Source: Leucobacter chromiiresistens (lineage in GTDB: Bacteria; Actinomycetota; Actinomycetes; Actinomycetales; Microbacteriaceae). From it: 64,000 nt of DNA. The stretch lies in contig NZ_FNKB01000001.1 of the NCBI RefSeq assembly GCF_900102345.1, positions 930,001-994,000 of the forward strand, in the 5' to 3' direction. A program made the position numbers and the translations under genes. Shown here piece by piece: positions 53,753-62,408 of this stretch; position 1 is the first letter of the stretch; every line of letters starts with the position of its first letter. The notes beneath the pieces were generated by a model. That model was not told the DNA's origin. It saw only the letters and a list, made by a program, of their open reading frames with translations, and did no database searches.

Positions 53753-56700
53753 CTAGCTCACGAGTGTGGCGTCACCCGCTTCCGATGCTGCTGCGGCCTG
53801 GCGGCGACGCTGCAACGCGGCGAACGTGAACACCCCAGCAGCAGCTATCAGAAGCAGCGCACCGCCACCGACGAGCGCAGGCGACGGCCCGTCCCCACCC
53901 GTGACCGCGAGCGGCGCTGCGGGCGCTGCAGGAGCCGGAACCTCGGGGAAGGGCTCGGGGGTGGTGACCGCGTCATCTTCGTTCGACTGGAGAGGCGGGT
54001 TGCCCGGATCGCCCGGGTTCCCCGTGGCCACGGCGACGTTGCGCAGAAGATCCAGGTTGCCACGGTCCTCAAGCGTCGCCGTGTACGTTGCCGTGCACGT
54101 CACAGATGCGCCAGGCGCGAGGGCCTGCACTTCCTCTGCCGGGCACACCACATCGCCCAGCTTGCCGGTGCCGTTGAATGCGACCTCGACCACACCCACG
54201 TTGTAGGTGGTGGCGTTGCCAGTGTTCGTGACCGTGAACGAATAGGTGAGCTCGGTGCCTTCCGTGAACGTCTGCTTGTCGACCGACTTATCCAGCACCA
54301 GCTTCGGGTTTTGTGCCCCAGGCACATTCACGTCGTCATCGTTGGAATCGACCGGTGCTTCCTTCGGATCAGTGCCGTGAGCGATCGCGGCGTTCTCGAT
54401 CGTGCCTCGGTCCAGATCCGCTTGAGTGGTGGTGTAGCTGGCCGTGCAAATCGTCGACTCACGCGGTGCGAGCACGACGTCGGCGGGGCAGGTCACCGCG
54501 GAAAGCTCCCCGTCGCCGGAGAACGCGAGTTCCTCCACGGAGATGTTCTTCATGGTGACGTTGCCCGAGTTCGTGACCTCGAACGAGTAGTTGATGAGGT
54601 CACCAGCGACGTAGCTCTCCTGGTCCGCGGTCTTCACGAGAGTGAGGTGCGGCTCCTGCACGCCCGGGATCTCGACCTCGCTCGGGGGCGTGGTCACGTC
54701 CGGCCCATCGGGTGGGGTGCCCGTGGATGTTGCCGCGTTCTCGATCGTTCCTCGGTCCAGATCCTCCTGCGTCGCCGTGTACGTGGCGGTGCAGATCGTG
54801 TTTGCGCCGGGAGCGAGCTCCGTCACGGGGCACACAACCGGCGAAAGCTCGCCGGAGCCGGTGAACTCGGTCTCGTTGACCACGATGTCCTTCATCGTGA
54901 CGTTTCCAACGTTCGATACCTGGAACGAATACGTGATGAGGTCGCCAGCGACGTAGTTCTGCTTGTCGGCGAGCTTCACCAGGTGCAGCGCGGGCGTGTG
55001 CGGTGCGACAGCAATGGCCGACGACGGGTCAGACGTCACTCCTTCGTTGCGGACCGCGTTACCGGTCGCGATCGCCGTGTTGTCGATGGTGCCCTGGTCG
55101 ACGTCTGCCTGAGATGTCGGCGTGTACGTCGCCGTGCAGATCGTCGACTCACCCGGTGCGAGCGTCGTGACCGGGCACACCACGTCAGTAAGGTCCCCGG
55201 ACCCCGTGAACACGGTCTCGGACACCGTGACGTCGTTCAGGGTCAGGTTGCCCGTGTTCGTCACTGTGAACCGGTAGTCGAGGCTCTGGTCGACCTGGAA
55301 CTGTGACGCCGGCCCCCACTCGACGCTCTCGGCCTGCTGGTTCGAGATCTCCTTCAGAAGAGAAATCGCGGGGAGATCCGTTGCGGGGATCTCCACGTCA
55401 TCGGGAGGTGAGGTGACGGGTTCTTCGCCTGGGGGGTTGCCGGTCGAGATCGCCGCGTTCGTGATCGTGCCGCGCTCGAGGTCTTCCTGTTGCACGGTGT
55501 ACGTCGCCGTGCAGTCCATCGCTGCGCCAGCCAGGAGCGTCGTCGTAGGACACGTCACGGCCGACATCTGCCCTGCACCGGAGAACTCGGTCTCGTTGAC
55601 GGCAACGTTTTCGAGGTCGAGGTTTCCGGTATTGGTTACGTGGAAGTTGTAGGTCACAACCTCGCCTGCGGCTTTGTAGGACGTACGATCTGCGGTCTTC
55701 TCGATCGCGATCGACGGGTCGCCGCCGAATGCCTGCACCTCTGCGAACGCTGAAACCTTTTGCGAGACCCAGTCCTCGATTGCGCGGTTGTTGCCCCATG
55801 CGCCACAGTCCTCGTCGACCTCATGGCAGGAGTACGAGTATTCCCATCCATGCACGAATCCCGATGAATCGACACCTGCCCGCCCGTCACGGTTGGGCGT
55901 GACCGACTCTCGGTTCTTGGTCGAAAGAGCTCGATCATCCCAAGAAAGCGTGGTGTCACCAACATTCTCACGGTCACCGTTTCGCAACGTCACTCGGATT
56001 CCATCGCGGCCTTCGACGTCGCGCTGCACGATGTGCATCTCACCGACCTTGTCGAAGAGGATGCGCGCGTTCATTTTCTTGCCGGACGACGGAACGAGCT
56101 TCCCATCCTGGTCCTTGCCGTCCCAGACGTACTTGTACGTGCCTGAGCCGTCTGCTGCGAGGTCGATGGTTACGTCTTTGGCATCGGTGAACGAGTCGTT
56201 GCCGTCGGTGTCGATCTGGAGCTTGTAGTTGCCCTGGAAACGTTCGGTGATTTTTGAAGTGAAGGTTCCCGCGAAGTTCCCCTGCGACGCTGCGCTGGGA
56301 TCATAGGTGAGTTCGGACTGGTTGAGTTCCTCTTTGGTCAGTGGCTGGGGAGCAACGTACATCGTGCGGTTCCCAGCCTTCGCCGTAGCGGGAAGATCCG
56401 CTGCGGGCTTCGAGAAGAAGATGCGGTAGCGGTCGCCACAATCGAGCGTGGATTCGAGGCCCGACCAGGTGTCGACCGAACGATAGGCCGAGCTGCAATT
56501 GGTCGCAGACTTCTTGTTGCCAACCGAGTTTGCCGCGATGGTGGAGTTCATGCCCCGGAAGCCGCGCATCTCGACCTGGTAGAGGTAGCCGGTGTCATTC
56601 ATCATCCAGTAGTTGAGGTTCACCTTGGTGGCGTTCACCCCGTCGTTCTGGCGGATGTAGTACTGATTCGTCCACACGCGCCCCTGCACGCCGCTCGAGG

Positions 56701-57118
56701 CAGACGTGCTCGTGCGCGGCTCGATGTCCCACGACCCCACCGGGTTTGCGGGATTGCCGGTGGCGAGATAGACCTGCCAGATCCCGTCCGATTTCGCCGG
56801 ACCGAACGTGTTTCCGATCGGTTCCCAGGCGTGGTCCTTGCCCTCGTTGTCACGGATGTAATCAGTCTTCTGGTCAGTCTTCACGTAGAGGTACTCACCA
56901 GCTTTGACATACACGTAGAACGGGCGCGCCCCCTGCCCCAAGACCGCCGCGTTCGTGTTGCCAGTATCCGCCTGCGCAGGCGCTGCGACGGTGGTCGCTG
57001 CGAGTGGCATCCCCAATGCCAGCACCAGCCCCGCTGCGAGCGTCGCGATCAAACGTCTTGCTCGTTCCTTGTTTCGATGCACGCGGCCCCCACCGCGCGT
57101 CTTGAGTGTCGACAGCAT
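53753..57118 (-). CDS. Large LAxTG-anchored surface protein with tandem DUF11-like repeats
   Basis: 1121 residues. GGAGG precedes ATG 57118; a long twin-basic signal region ends near APAQA. The N-terminal part (about 52-470) is a unique, Cys-containing, adhesin-like domain. About five repeats of 110 residues follow (each with TYSFxVTNTGN, VxxTxFxGxGxL, CP, and TCTATYTxTQxDLDxGTIxNxA), as in DUF11/DUF7507 surface proteins. The end has LAVTG at 1070-1074, a helix and QRRRQ for sortase. Probably an adhesin helping cell contact. Encoded next to plasmid maintenance genes. Confidence 0.85.
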   Translation of the reverse strand: MLSTLKTRGGGRVHRNKERARRLIATLAAGLVLALGMPLAATTVAAPAQADTGNTNAAVLGQGARPFYVYVKAGEYLYVKTDQKTDYIRDNEGKDHAWEPIGNTFGPAKSDGIWQVYLATGNPANPVGSWDIEPRTSTSASSGVQGRVWTNQYYIRQNDGVNATKVNLNYWMMNDTGYLYQVEMRGFRGMNSTIAANSVGNKKSATNCSSAYRSVDTWSGLESTLDCGDRYRIFFSKPAADLPATAKAGNRTMYVAPQPLTKEELNQSELTYDPSAASQGNFAGTFTSKITERFQGNYKLQIDTDGNDSFTDAKDVTIDLAADGSGTYKYVWDGKDQDGKLVPSSGKKMNARILFDKVGEMHIVQRDVEGRDGIRVTLRNGDRENVGDTTLSWDDRALSTKNRESVTPNRDGRAGVDSSGFVHGWEYSYSCHEVDEDCGAWGNNRAIEDWVSQKVSAFAEVQAFGGDPSIAIEKTADRTSYKAAGEVVTYNFHVTNTGNLDLENVAVNETEFSGAGQMSAVTCPTTTLLAGAAMDCTATYTVQQEDLERGTITNAAISTGNPPGEEPVTSPPDDVEIPATDLPAISLLKEISNQQAESVEWGPASQFQVDQSLDYRFTVTNTGNLTLNDVTVSETVFTGSGDLTDVVCPVTTLAPGESTICTATYTPTSQADVDQGTIDNTAIATGNAVRNEGVTSDPSSAIAVAPHTPALHLVKLADKQNYVAGDLITYSFQVSNVGNVTMKDIVVNETEFTGSGELSPVVCPVTELAPGANTICTATYTATQEDLDRGTIENAATSTGTPPDGPDVTTPPSEVEIPGVQEPHLTLVKTADQESYVAGDLINYSFEVTNSGNVTMKNISVEELAFSGDGELSAVTCPADVVLAPRESTICTASYTTTQADLDRGTIENAAIAHGTDPKEAPVDSNDDDVNVPGAQNPKLVLDKSVDKQTFTEGTELTYSFTVTNTGNATTYNVGVVEVAFNGTGKLGDVVCPAEEVQALAPGASVTCTATYTATLEDRGNLDLLRNVAVATGNPGDPGNPPLQSNEDDAVTTPEPFPEVPAPAAPAAPLAVTGGDGPSPALVGGGALLLIAAAGVFTFAALQRRRQAAAASEAGDATLVS

Positions 57119-57241
57119 CGACTACCTCCAGTTCGTATCCGTTGCCTAGGCAGACTCGGCCCTCGGATAGCAGGTCGTGTCCGATCAGTAGACGCAGGAC
57201 TGCGCGCAGTTGCCGTTCTTCACCCCCTTGGGGCGCAAAAA

Positions 57242-57271
57242 GGCCCCGCTCAGCTTGCGCTGAACGGGGCC
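57242..57271 (-). terminator. Terminator of the SLH/CAP gene
   Basis: The 13-base arms 57242-57254 and 57259-57271 pair with one mismatch over a TTGC loop; on the minus strand it is followed by TTTTT, a classical intrinsic terminator 17 bases after the stop at 57289. Confidence 0.85.
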
Positions 57272-57288
57272 CGCCCTTGAAGGAAGGG

Positions 57289-59271
57289 TTACCGGTTCTC
57301 GAAGATCTGCGACGACGTCACACACCAAGTTGTCGTGGGCCTTGTTGTGCCCCACGGCGTAGTTTCGGTGCCCTCGTACTTCCGCACGTCGACACCGATC
57401 CCGGTGGTGTCCCAGCTGGAGGTGTTGATGTTACGGAGGTGACTTGGCGAGGCGAGCCATTGGCGATAGGCAGTCTCGGCTTCATGAACGGCGGTACTGA
57501 ATGACGTGCCACACGTGCGGAAGATGTTCTCGCCCGTGCCCCAGGTGGTCGCGGCCCACTGATTGCGCCATTCCACGGTCGAGTGCGAGAGCTTATCGAT
57601 GTCGTTGAGGTGCTGCACCCAGGTGCGAGCGCCGAGCGCAAGGCGGTCATCCCACACGAGCTGCTGCAACCCCTGCGAAGCGCGATACTCGTTGATCAAC
57701 CTATGGATCTCCTGCTCAACCACTGCGGTATCCATGCCATCTACCGTGTATGTCGGGCTGAGGAGGGTGAGGCGTTCGTGACCTGGCGCGTCTGCTACGG
57801 CAAGGAGCGTGATCGTCGAGCCGACTTTAGCCATCGAACATGTGGTGTCGCATCCGTACATGCTGCCAACGAAATCGAAGTCGTCAGGATCGAGATTTCC
57901 ACCGTTCGCAAGGTACTTGTCGATGTCCATCACCCAGTAGAGCTTGGGCGCGACGGACCATTCACCGATGTTTGCGGTGACGGTCTCCGCGGAACGGATC
58001 GGTCCTTCAATGGTGGGTGCGGTGCCAGTGATCTGGGCGAGTGCGACTGGGAAGGTTCGGCTGGTGAGTGTGGCGGTCTGGTAGCCCTGCGCGGCCGCGG
58101 TTGCCTCCACCGAAAGCTTCTTGCCCGCATGTTCAGGCGTCAATGTGAGCGTGTTTCCGGTGCCGACCGGTTTGCCGTCGGCGAGCCACGTGAGCGTCGG
58201 TTCGATTGTCCATGCTCCGGGTTCGGCAGTGACGGTTTGGCCGACCTGTACGACACCGTGGATCGTGGGTGTGGTTCCCGCGATCGGTTCGAGGCCCTTC
58301 GGGGCGATCGTCTGGCTCCCGGAAGTCATCGTCACTGACGGTGCGCCCTTCACGGACGCTGTCACCCGGACGGACACCTGCTTGCCCTCAGTCGACGCAG
58401 TCAGCGGCAGCTTCGCGTCGGTCGCGCCGCGGAGGTTCTTGCCGCCAGCGAGCCACTGGTAGCTGTACGTGACGGAGGCCGGCGCCCACCCGTTGGGCTT
58501 CGCAGTCAACGTCTTTCCGACCGCCGCAGTGCCAGAGAGCGTCAGCTTGCCGGACTCGATCACCGCTGGGTTACCGGCCTCCCGGTACAGAAACGCTGCC
58601 ATTGCTTCACGGCTGATGCGCTGTTGCGGACCGTAGACGACCGTGCCGTTGGGCTGTTTAATGCCGGTTGAGAGGCCGGCCTTCTTCATCCACGTGATCG
58701 CGGTGTAGAACTTGTGCGATTTGGGAACGTCAGAGAATCCGCGCGCACCCTTGATCGAGGGCTTTCCCGCTTTCCGATACATGAATGCTGCCATCGCTTC
58801 ACGAGAGAGCTGCGCCTTCGGCTGGAATGCGATCCCCTGAGGGGTTTTCACGCCGGTGGTTAGGCCCACGGCATACATCCACATGATCTGCTTGTAGAAC
58901 TTGTGGCCGCTGGGGACGTCGATGAACTTCTTCCGCGGCATCTTGAACGAGGGGCTTCCCGCCTCCCGGTACAAGAACGCTGCCATCGCTTCACGAGAGA
59001 GGCGGCTGTACCCGTCGTAGACCGCTCCGTTTCCCTGCTTGATGCCAGTGGTGAGTCCAACGTTGTACATCCAGGTGATCGGCTTGTAGAACTTGTGCGA
59101 CTTCGGCACATCAGGGAAGTGCTTCGTGCCACCAGTGGCCGCCGTCGCGGCTTCGGCCGTGACGGGTCCAACCGGGACTGGGGCCGCTGCGGCTGGGGTG
59201 ACCACGCCGGCCACGAGCGCTGCGGTTATGAACGCGGTGGCGAATGAAGCGAGGGTGCGTGAGGTCTTCAT
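57289..59271 (-). CDS. Secreted protein with SLH-like, Ig-like and CAP domains
   Basis: 660 residues with AGGAG before ATG 59271 and a signal peptide to about residue 29. Three SLH-like repeats at 47-108, 112-170 and 177-236 share FxDVPxSHKFYxxIxWMxxxGLxTG and SREAMAAFxYR. Ig-like beta repeats (about 240-510, each with GTxPTIxGxxxVGxTVTA) follow. A CAP/SCP domain at 515-660 has EIHRLINEYRASQGLQQL, WVQHLNDIDKLSHS and GENIFR with His and Glu. It is likely attached to cell-wall polymer. CAP function in actinobacteria is unclear. Confidence 0.85.
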   Translation of the reverse strand: MKTSRTLASFATAFITAALVAGVVTPAAAAPVPVGPVTAEAATAATGGTKHFPDVPKSHKFYKPITWMYNVGLTTGIKQGNGAVYDGYSRLSREAMAAFLYREAGSPSFKMPRKKFIDVPSGHKFYKQIMWMYAVGLTTGVKTPQGIAFQPKAQLSREAMAAFMYRKAGKPSIKGARGFSDVPKSHKFYTAITWMKKAGLSTGIKQPNGTVVYGPQQRISREAMAAFLYREAGNPAVIESGKLTLSGTAAVGKTLTAKPNGWAPASVTYSYQWLAGGKNLRGATDAKLPLTASTEGKQVSVRVTASVKGAPSVTMTSGSQTIAPKGLEPIAGTTPTIHGVVQVGQTVTAEPGAWTIEPTLTWLADGKPVGTGNTLTLTPEHAGKKLSVEATAAAQGYQTATLTSRTFPVALAQITGTAPTIEGPIRSAETVTANIGEWSVAPKLYWVMDIDKYLANGGNLDPDDFDFVGSMYGCDTTCSMAKVGSTITLLAVADAPGHERLTLLSPTYTVDGMDTAVVEQEIHRLINEYRASQGLQQLVWDDRLALGARTWVQHLNDIDKLSHSTVEWRNQWAATTWGTGENIFRTCGTSFSTAVHEAETAYRQWLASPSHLRNINTSSWDTTGIGVDVRKYEGTETTPWGTTRPTTTWCVTSSQIFENR

Positions 59272-59299
59272 GGTGGTCTCCTGTGTCCTTGCTTCGAGC

Positions 59300-60103
59300 C
59301 TACTGAACGCCTACGACATGGGCGGCAGCTCGTGCTGGCTCATCATCGAACGCGCCGTCCTCTTCCAGCCTCTTGATGAATCGCTGACCCGTCTTCGGGG
59401 TCTTATCGCCCAGCCATTCTCCGACGAGCTTCCCAGTGGGCCGCTTACCTTCGGACTTCACGTACTCGAGCACGCGGGTACGCACCTCGTCCTCCGGAAT
59501 CTCGGCGTCGACGAGCCGCAACGTGGCGTGCTCAGGCACTACAGCAGGAGGCGACGCGGGCGCTGGCTGTGACGGGGCCACCGCGGCACGCGCCAATGGC
59601 GTCTGAGCTACCTCAGCGGGCCGCTGCGGCGTGAGTGGCTTCGAGGCGATCGTTTCCATGCGCTCACGCTTGGCCTGGAGCTTGGCGCGTTCTTTCTCAT
59701 CCGGGATGAGCATCATCACGAGATGAGTTATGGCGAGGAGTGCTGTCGGTGGGGTGGATGCCAGGATCGCGGCGGCCCACGGGCTGGTGAGGGTCAGGTC
59801 TGCCGCACGCCACGCATGCGTAGCGTTTGCCACGATAGAAACGCCGGACAGCAGAATGAAGGTGGTGTACGCGAGCCAACGGCCGGGGACGCCACGCATC
59901 CGAAACTGTGCAGCAGCGATCATGGTGGCCACGGTGCCAACGTCAACCACGACCGGAAACAGTTCAGGCAGTGGGAGCCCGTTCACACGGGCGACATCGA
60001 TCAGGGTGGCGTACGAGATCGCCATCGCTGAGACGCCCACGATTGCGAGCGGGATGCCCAGCGACATCACCATCGCCCAGGTGCGGTTCGGTTTCTTCGC
60101 CAT
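59300..60103 (-). CDS. DUF2637 membrane protein with C-terminal winged helix
   Basis: 267 residues. Four helices in the first 145 residues match DUF2637 (Spd-like) proteins encoded on actinobacterial plasmids, where they are linked with replication and spread. A Pro/Ala linker leads to a winged-helix-like end (RTRVLEYVKSEGKRPTGKLVGEWLGDKTPKTGQR split over about 208-240). ATGA-coupled to the 49-aa gene upstream. Last gene of the replication operon. Confidence 0.85.
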   Translation of the reverse strand: MAKKPNRTWAMVMSLGIPLAIVGVSAMAISYATLIDVARVNGLPLPELFPVVVDVGTVATMIAAAQFRMRGVPGRWLAYTTFILLSGVSIVANATHAWRAADLTLTSPWAAAILASTPPTALLAITHLVMMLIPDEKERAKLQAKRERMETIASKPLTPQRPAEVAQTPLARAAVAPSQPAPASPPAVVPEHATLRLVDAEIPEDEVRTRVLEYVKSEGKRPTGKLVGEWLGDKTPKTGQRFIKRLEEDGAFDDEPARAAAHVVGVQ

Positions 60104-60252
60104 CAGACATTCCCTGCCTTGCGCGAGTCACGCTTCACCTGCAGCGAAGTCAGGCCGGCAACAAGCGGTATCACTGCCCCGAGCAAGACGACGCTCAGGA
60201 GAGCGATCGTAAGCATCCACATCAGCACGGGATACTCCGTGTATTCGTTCAT
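60103..60252 (-). CDS. 49-aa membrane peptide in the replication operon
   Basis: Starts MNEYTEYPVLMW, has one or two hydrophobic helices (about 9-35), and a basic end. The stop overlaps the DUF2637 start as ATGA, and the start lies two bases after the preceding stop. Coupling on both sides supports a real gene. May act with the DUF2637 protein. Confidence 0.65.
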   Translation of the reverse strand: MNEYTEYPVLMWMLTIALLSVVLLGAVIPLVAGLTSLQVKRDSRKAGNV

Positions 60253-60254
60253 GG

Positions 60255-61040
60255 TCAAACCCAATCCGTGAGCATCCTGGAGCCGGTTTCCCCGGCCCGG
60301 AAGGCGTTCTTGAAAGACGTGAGCGCCCGGTAGTGGGAGCCAGATTCTGAGACGCGGAACGAATCGTCCAGCAGGAACTGCCCCATCAGGCTGGTCGCTG
60401 CGGTATTCGGTCGCGAGCCGCGCGCGATCTTGATCACTGCGATGACTTGCTCGATCGAGAGTGACGGGCAGAGACGGTGGGCGGCAACGCGGTCGTCGAC
60501 ATCGTAGGAGAGCCGCTGCGGCGGGTTCGCGGCGATCCAGTACAGCAGCTCGCGTACCGCGCTGTGGTGGCGCGAGTCGATCACCTGAGCGACGATTCCG
60601 AAGGTGAGATCCACGACGTCTTCAAGCGGGGTGAGGCCGTGCGCGTCACCATCGGTGGTGCAGAGGTTCGTGTACTCGGCGTAGCCGACGTGCTCGAGTG
60701 GGGCTCCGCGAATGCCCCACTCCTTCTGCAGCCACCCAATGGCGGTCGTATGGAAATACGCCCAGGGCTCCGCTGCGGCCGCGATGTAGCGGGCCGGGCA
60801 ACGTTCGGGGTTCTTCCGAGTGGACAACAGGTTCGCGATGATGATCTGCACCGTCTCTTCGGCGGAGATGGCGTACCCCCAGTCCCGTGCCGCTTCACGC
60901 AGCTGAGCGACCTGGTAGGCGTGCAACTGCTCGATGAAGGCCGCGCCCTCAGCGGTCTCGAACGCGTCGACGCCGGAATCTGCGATCTCCGTGAAGATCG
61001 CCCGTGTCCGCCAGTTGGAGAACTTCTCGACCTTAGCCAC
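60255..61040 (-). CDS. Hypothetical replication-operon protein (261 aa)
   Basis: Soluble and helical; overlaps the ParB stop by eight bases. Segments such as FSNWRTRAIFTEIADSGV, RELLYWIAANPPQRLSYDVD and SIEQVIAVIKIARGSRPNT may carry a helix-turn-helix. No family recognised. Its fixed place after ParB suggests a role in partition or copy control. Confidence 0.7.
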   Translation of the reverse strand: MAKVEKFSNWRTRAIFTEIADSGVDAFETAEGAAFIEQLHAYQVAQLREAARDWGYAISAEETVQIIIANLLSTRKNPERCPARYIAAAAEPWAYFHTTAIGWLQKEWGIRGAPLEHVGYAEYTNLCTTDGDAHGLTPLEDVVDLTFGIVAQVIDSRHHSAVRELLYWIAANPPQRLSYDVDDRVAAHRLCPSLSIEQVIAVIKIARGSRPNTAATSLMGQFLLDDSFRVSESGSHYRALTSFKNAFRAGETGSRMLTDWV

Positions 61041-62070
61041 GACGAACCTCCAACCCGAGCTGACGCATCGACTGCGATGAAAGCAAGTGTGTTACTTCGC
61101 CGCCGATGCGCTGAAGGCTTTGCGACGGCGAGCCGTCAACCGTGCACTCGACCACAACGACTGTGGAGAGCGCGTTCACGAGAGCCATACGCACCGCACG
61201 GAGCGACTCACGCCCCATCTGGTCCTTCTGTGCGGCGAGAGTGAGAACGTCCCGGAAATCGCTGTTCTCGAGCCTCTCCTGCAACAAGGTTGTGTGCCGG
61301 ACCATCTCGTCGAGTCGTTCTTCAGCGTTTCGCTCCAGAAGCACTTGTGGATCCTCTGCCTGCCGGAGTACGGCTTCGTGAACCTTCTGCACCTCTTTGA
61401 CAACCGGGCCAACCTTGGCCGTCGACGTCTTGAGCTTCTCGTAGCCGCGCTGCGCGACCGCGCGAACCTCTTCGGGCACGTCCTCAGCGTGCGCGAGATC
61501 GCGGACTGCGGCGATATTTCTGAGCCAGTTGATGTCGTGCCCGGTTGCTTCTTTCGCTGCCTGCGCGATGGAGACGGGCGCCTTTTGCTGCCAGTTACCG
61601 AGGGCGTCGGTAACTGGCGCATTGTCGATGACGCCTCGAGCTTGAAGGGACGCCAGACCACCCGCCGCCTGCTTCTCCTTCGCGCGAAGTTCGTACATCG
61701 GAAGATCGAACGTCTCCCACGCATCAAGGGCCTCCGCGGCCGAGAGATTCTTGCGAGCACGATTCGATTCAAGTTCGAGCAGCTGCTCCTGCTCTCTTGT
61801 GAGCCCTTCATACACCTCAGCCCGAAGGCCCAAGCTGTCTTCCTTGGCGGCCTCAAGACGATGGCGGCCGTCGACGAGCACGAGCTCACCACCGGGCCGT
61901 CGAGATACCAGCGCCGGAACAAGCTGTACCCCGAGAGTCTGCACCGAGGAACGGAGGATCTCGACGTGATCCGGATCGATCTCTCGTTGCCGCTCCATCA
62001 CGATGACCGAGCAGGGATCCAGAATCTCATTAGAGATCGTGACTGTGTCAGGGAGGAATGCGTGATTCAT
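61033..62070 (-). CDS. parB: ParB-like protein
   Basis: 345 residues from ATG 62070 (GAAGG upstream; ATGA overlap with the previous gene). The ParB/Srx nuclease-like domain at about 25-100 has VPALVSRRPGG, VDGRHRLEAAK and ESNRARKNLS; a helical, probably HTH-containing middle and coiled-coil end follow. It may bind centromere-like sites or regulate. No ParA gene is in the window. The DUF262 protein at 9081 shares the distant Srx-like fold but not this role. Confidence 0.82.
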   Translation of the reverse strand: MNHAFLPDTVTISNEILDPCSVIVMERQREIDPDHVEILRSSVQTLGVQLVPALVSRRPGGELVLVDGRHRLEAAKEDSLGLRAEVYEGLTREQEQLLELESNRARKNLSAAEALDAWETFDLPMYELRAKEKQAAGGLASLQARGVIDNAPVTDALGNWQQKAPVSIAQAAKEATGHDINWLRNIAAVRDLAHAEDVPEEVRAVAQRGYEKLKTSTAKVGPVVKEVQKVHEAVLRQAEDPQVLLERNAEERLDEMVRHTTLLQERLENSDFRDVLTLAAQKDQMGRESLRAVRMALVNALSTVVVVECTVDGSPSQSLQRIGGEVTHLLSSQSMRQLGLEVRRG

Positions 62071-62408
62071 GATGCAACCTTCAGAAATGAGGAGACTTCG
62101 AGGGGGGTCTGATCTGCGTCCCAGATCAGTTCGGCGGCTTCCGGTGCGTGAACCACACAGAGATGCCGGCGAGACGGATGCGTGCGACAGGTGCAGTCGC
62201 GTGCCCGTTGGGCGTGCTCCGGGCAGTACGTCCGGAACTTGGGTGTGAGGACGATCGACCAGCCTCGCGACACCATCCAAGTCAGCTGAGAGGCATGATC
62301 GTGCCACGTGGTCTCGTGGGAAACGGCAGGAAACATCGGATCGGTTACCGCACAGGACCGAACCTCACACCTGATCGCGACGACCTCGCGACGCCATACC
62401 CGGCCCAT
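62067..62408 (-). CDS. Small Cys/His-rich protein in the replication operon
   Basis: 113 residues. A Cys/His cluster (YCPEHAQRARDCTCRTHPSR, then HLCVVH) could bind zinc. ATGA-coupled to Rep upstream and ParB downstream. No family recognised. Confidence 0.65.
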   Translation of the reverse strand: MGRVWRREVVAIRCEVRSCAVTDPMFPAVSHETTWHDHASQLTWMVSRGWSIVLTPKFRTYCPEHAQRARDCTCRTHPSRRHLCVVHAPEAAELIWDADQTPLEVSSFLKVAS

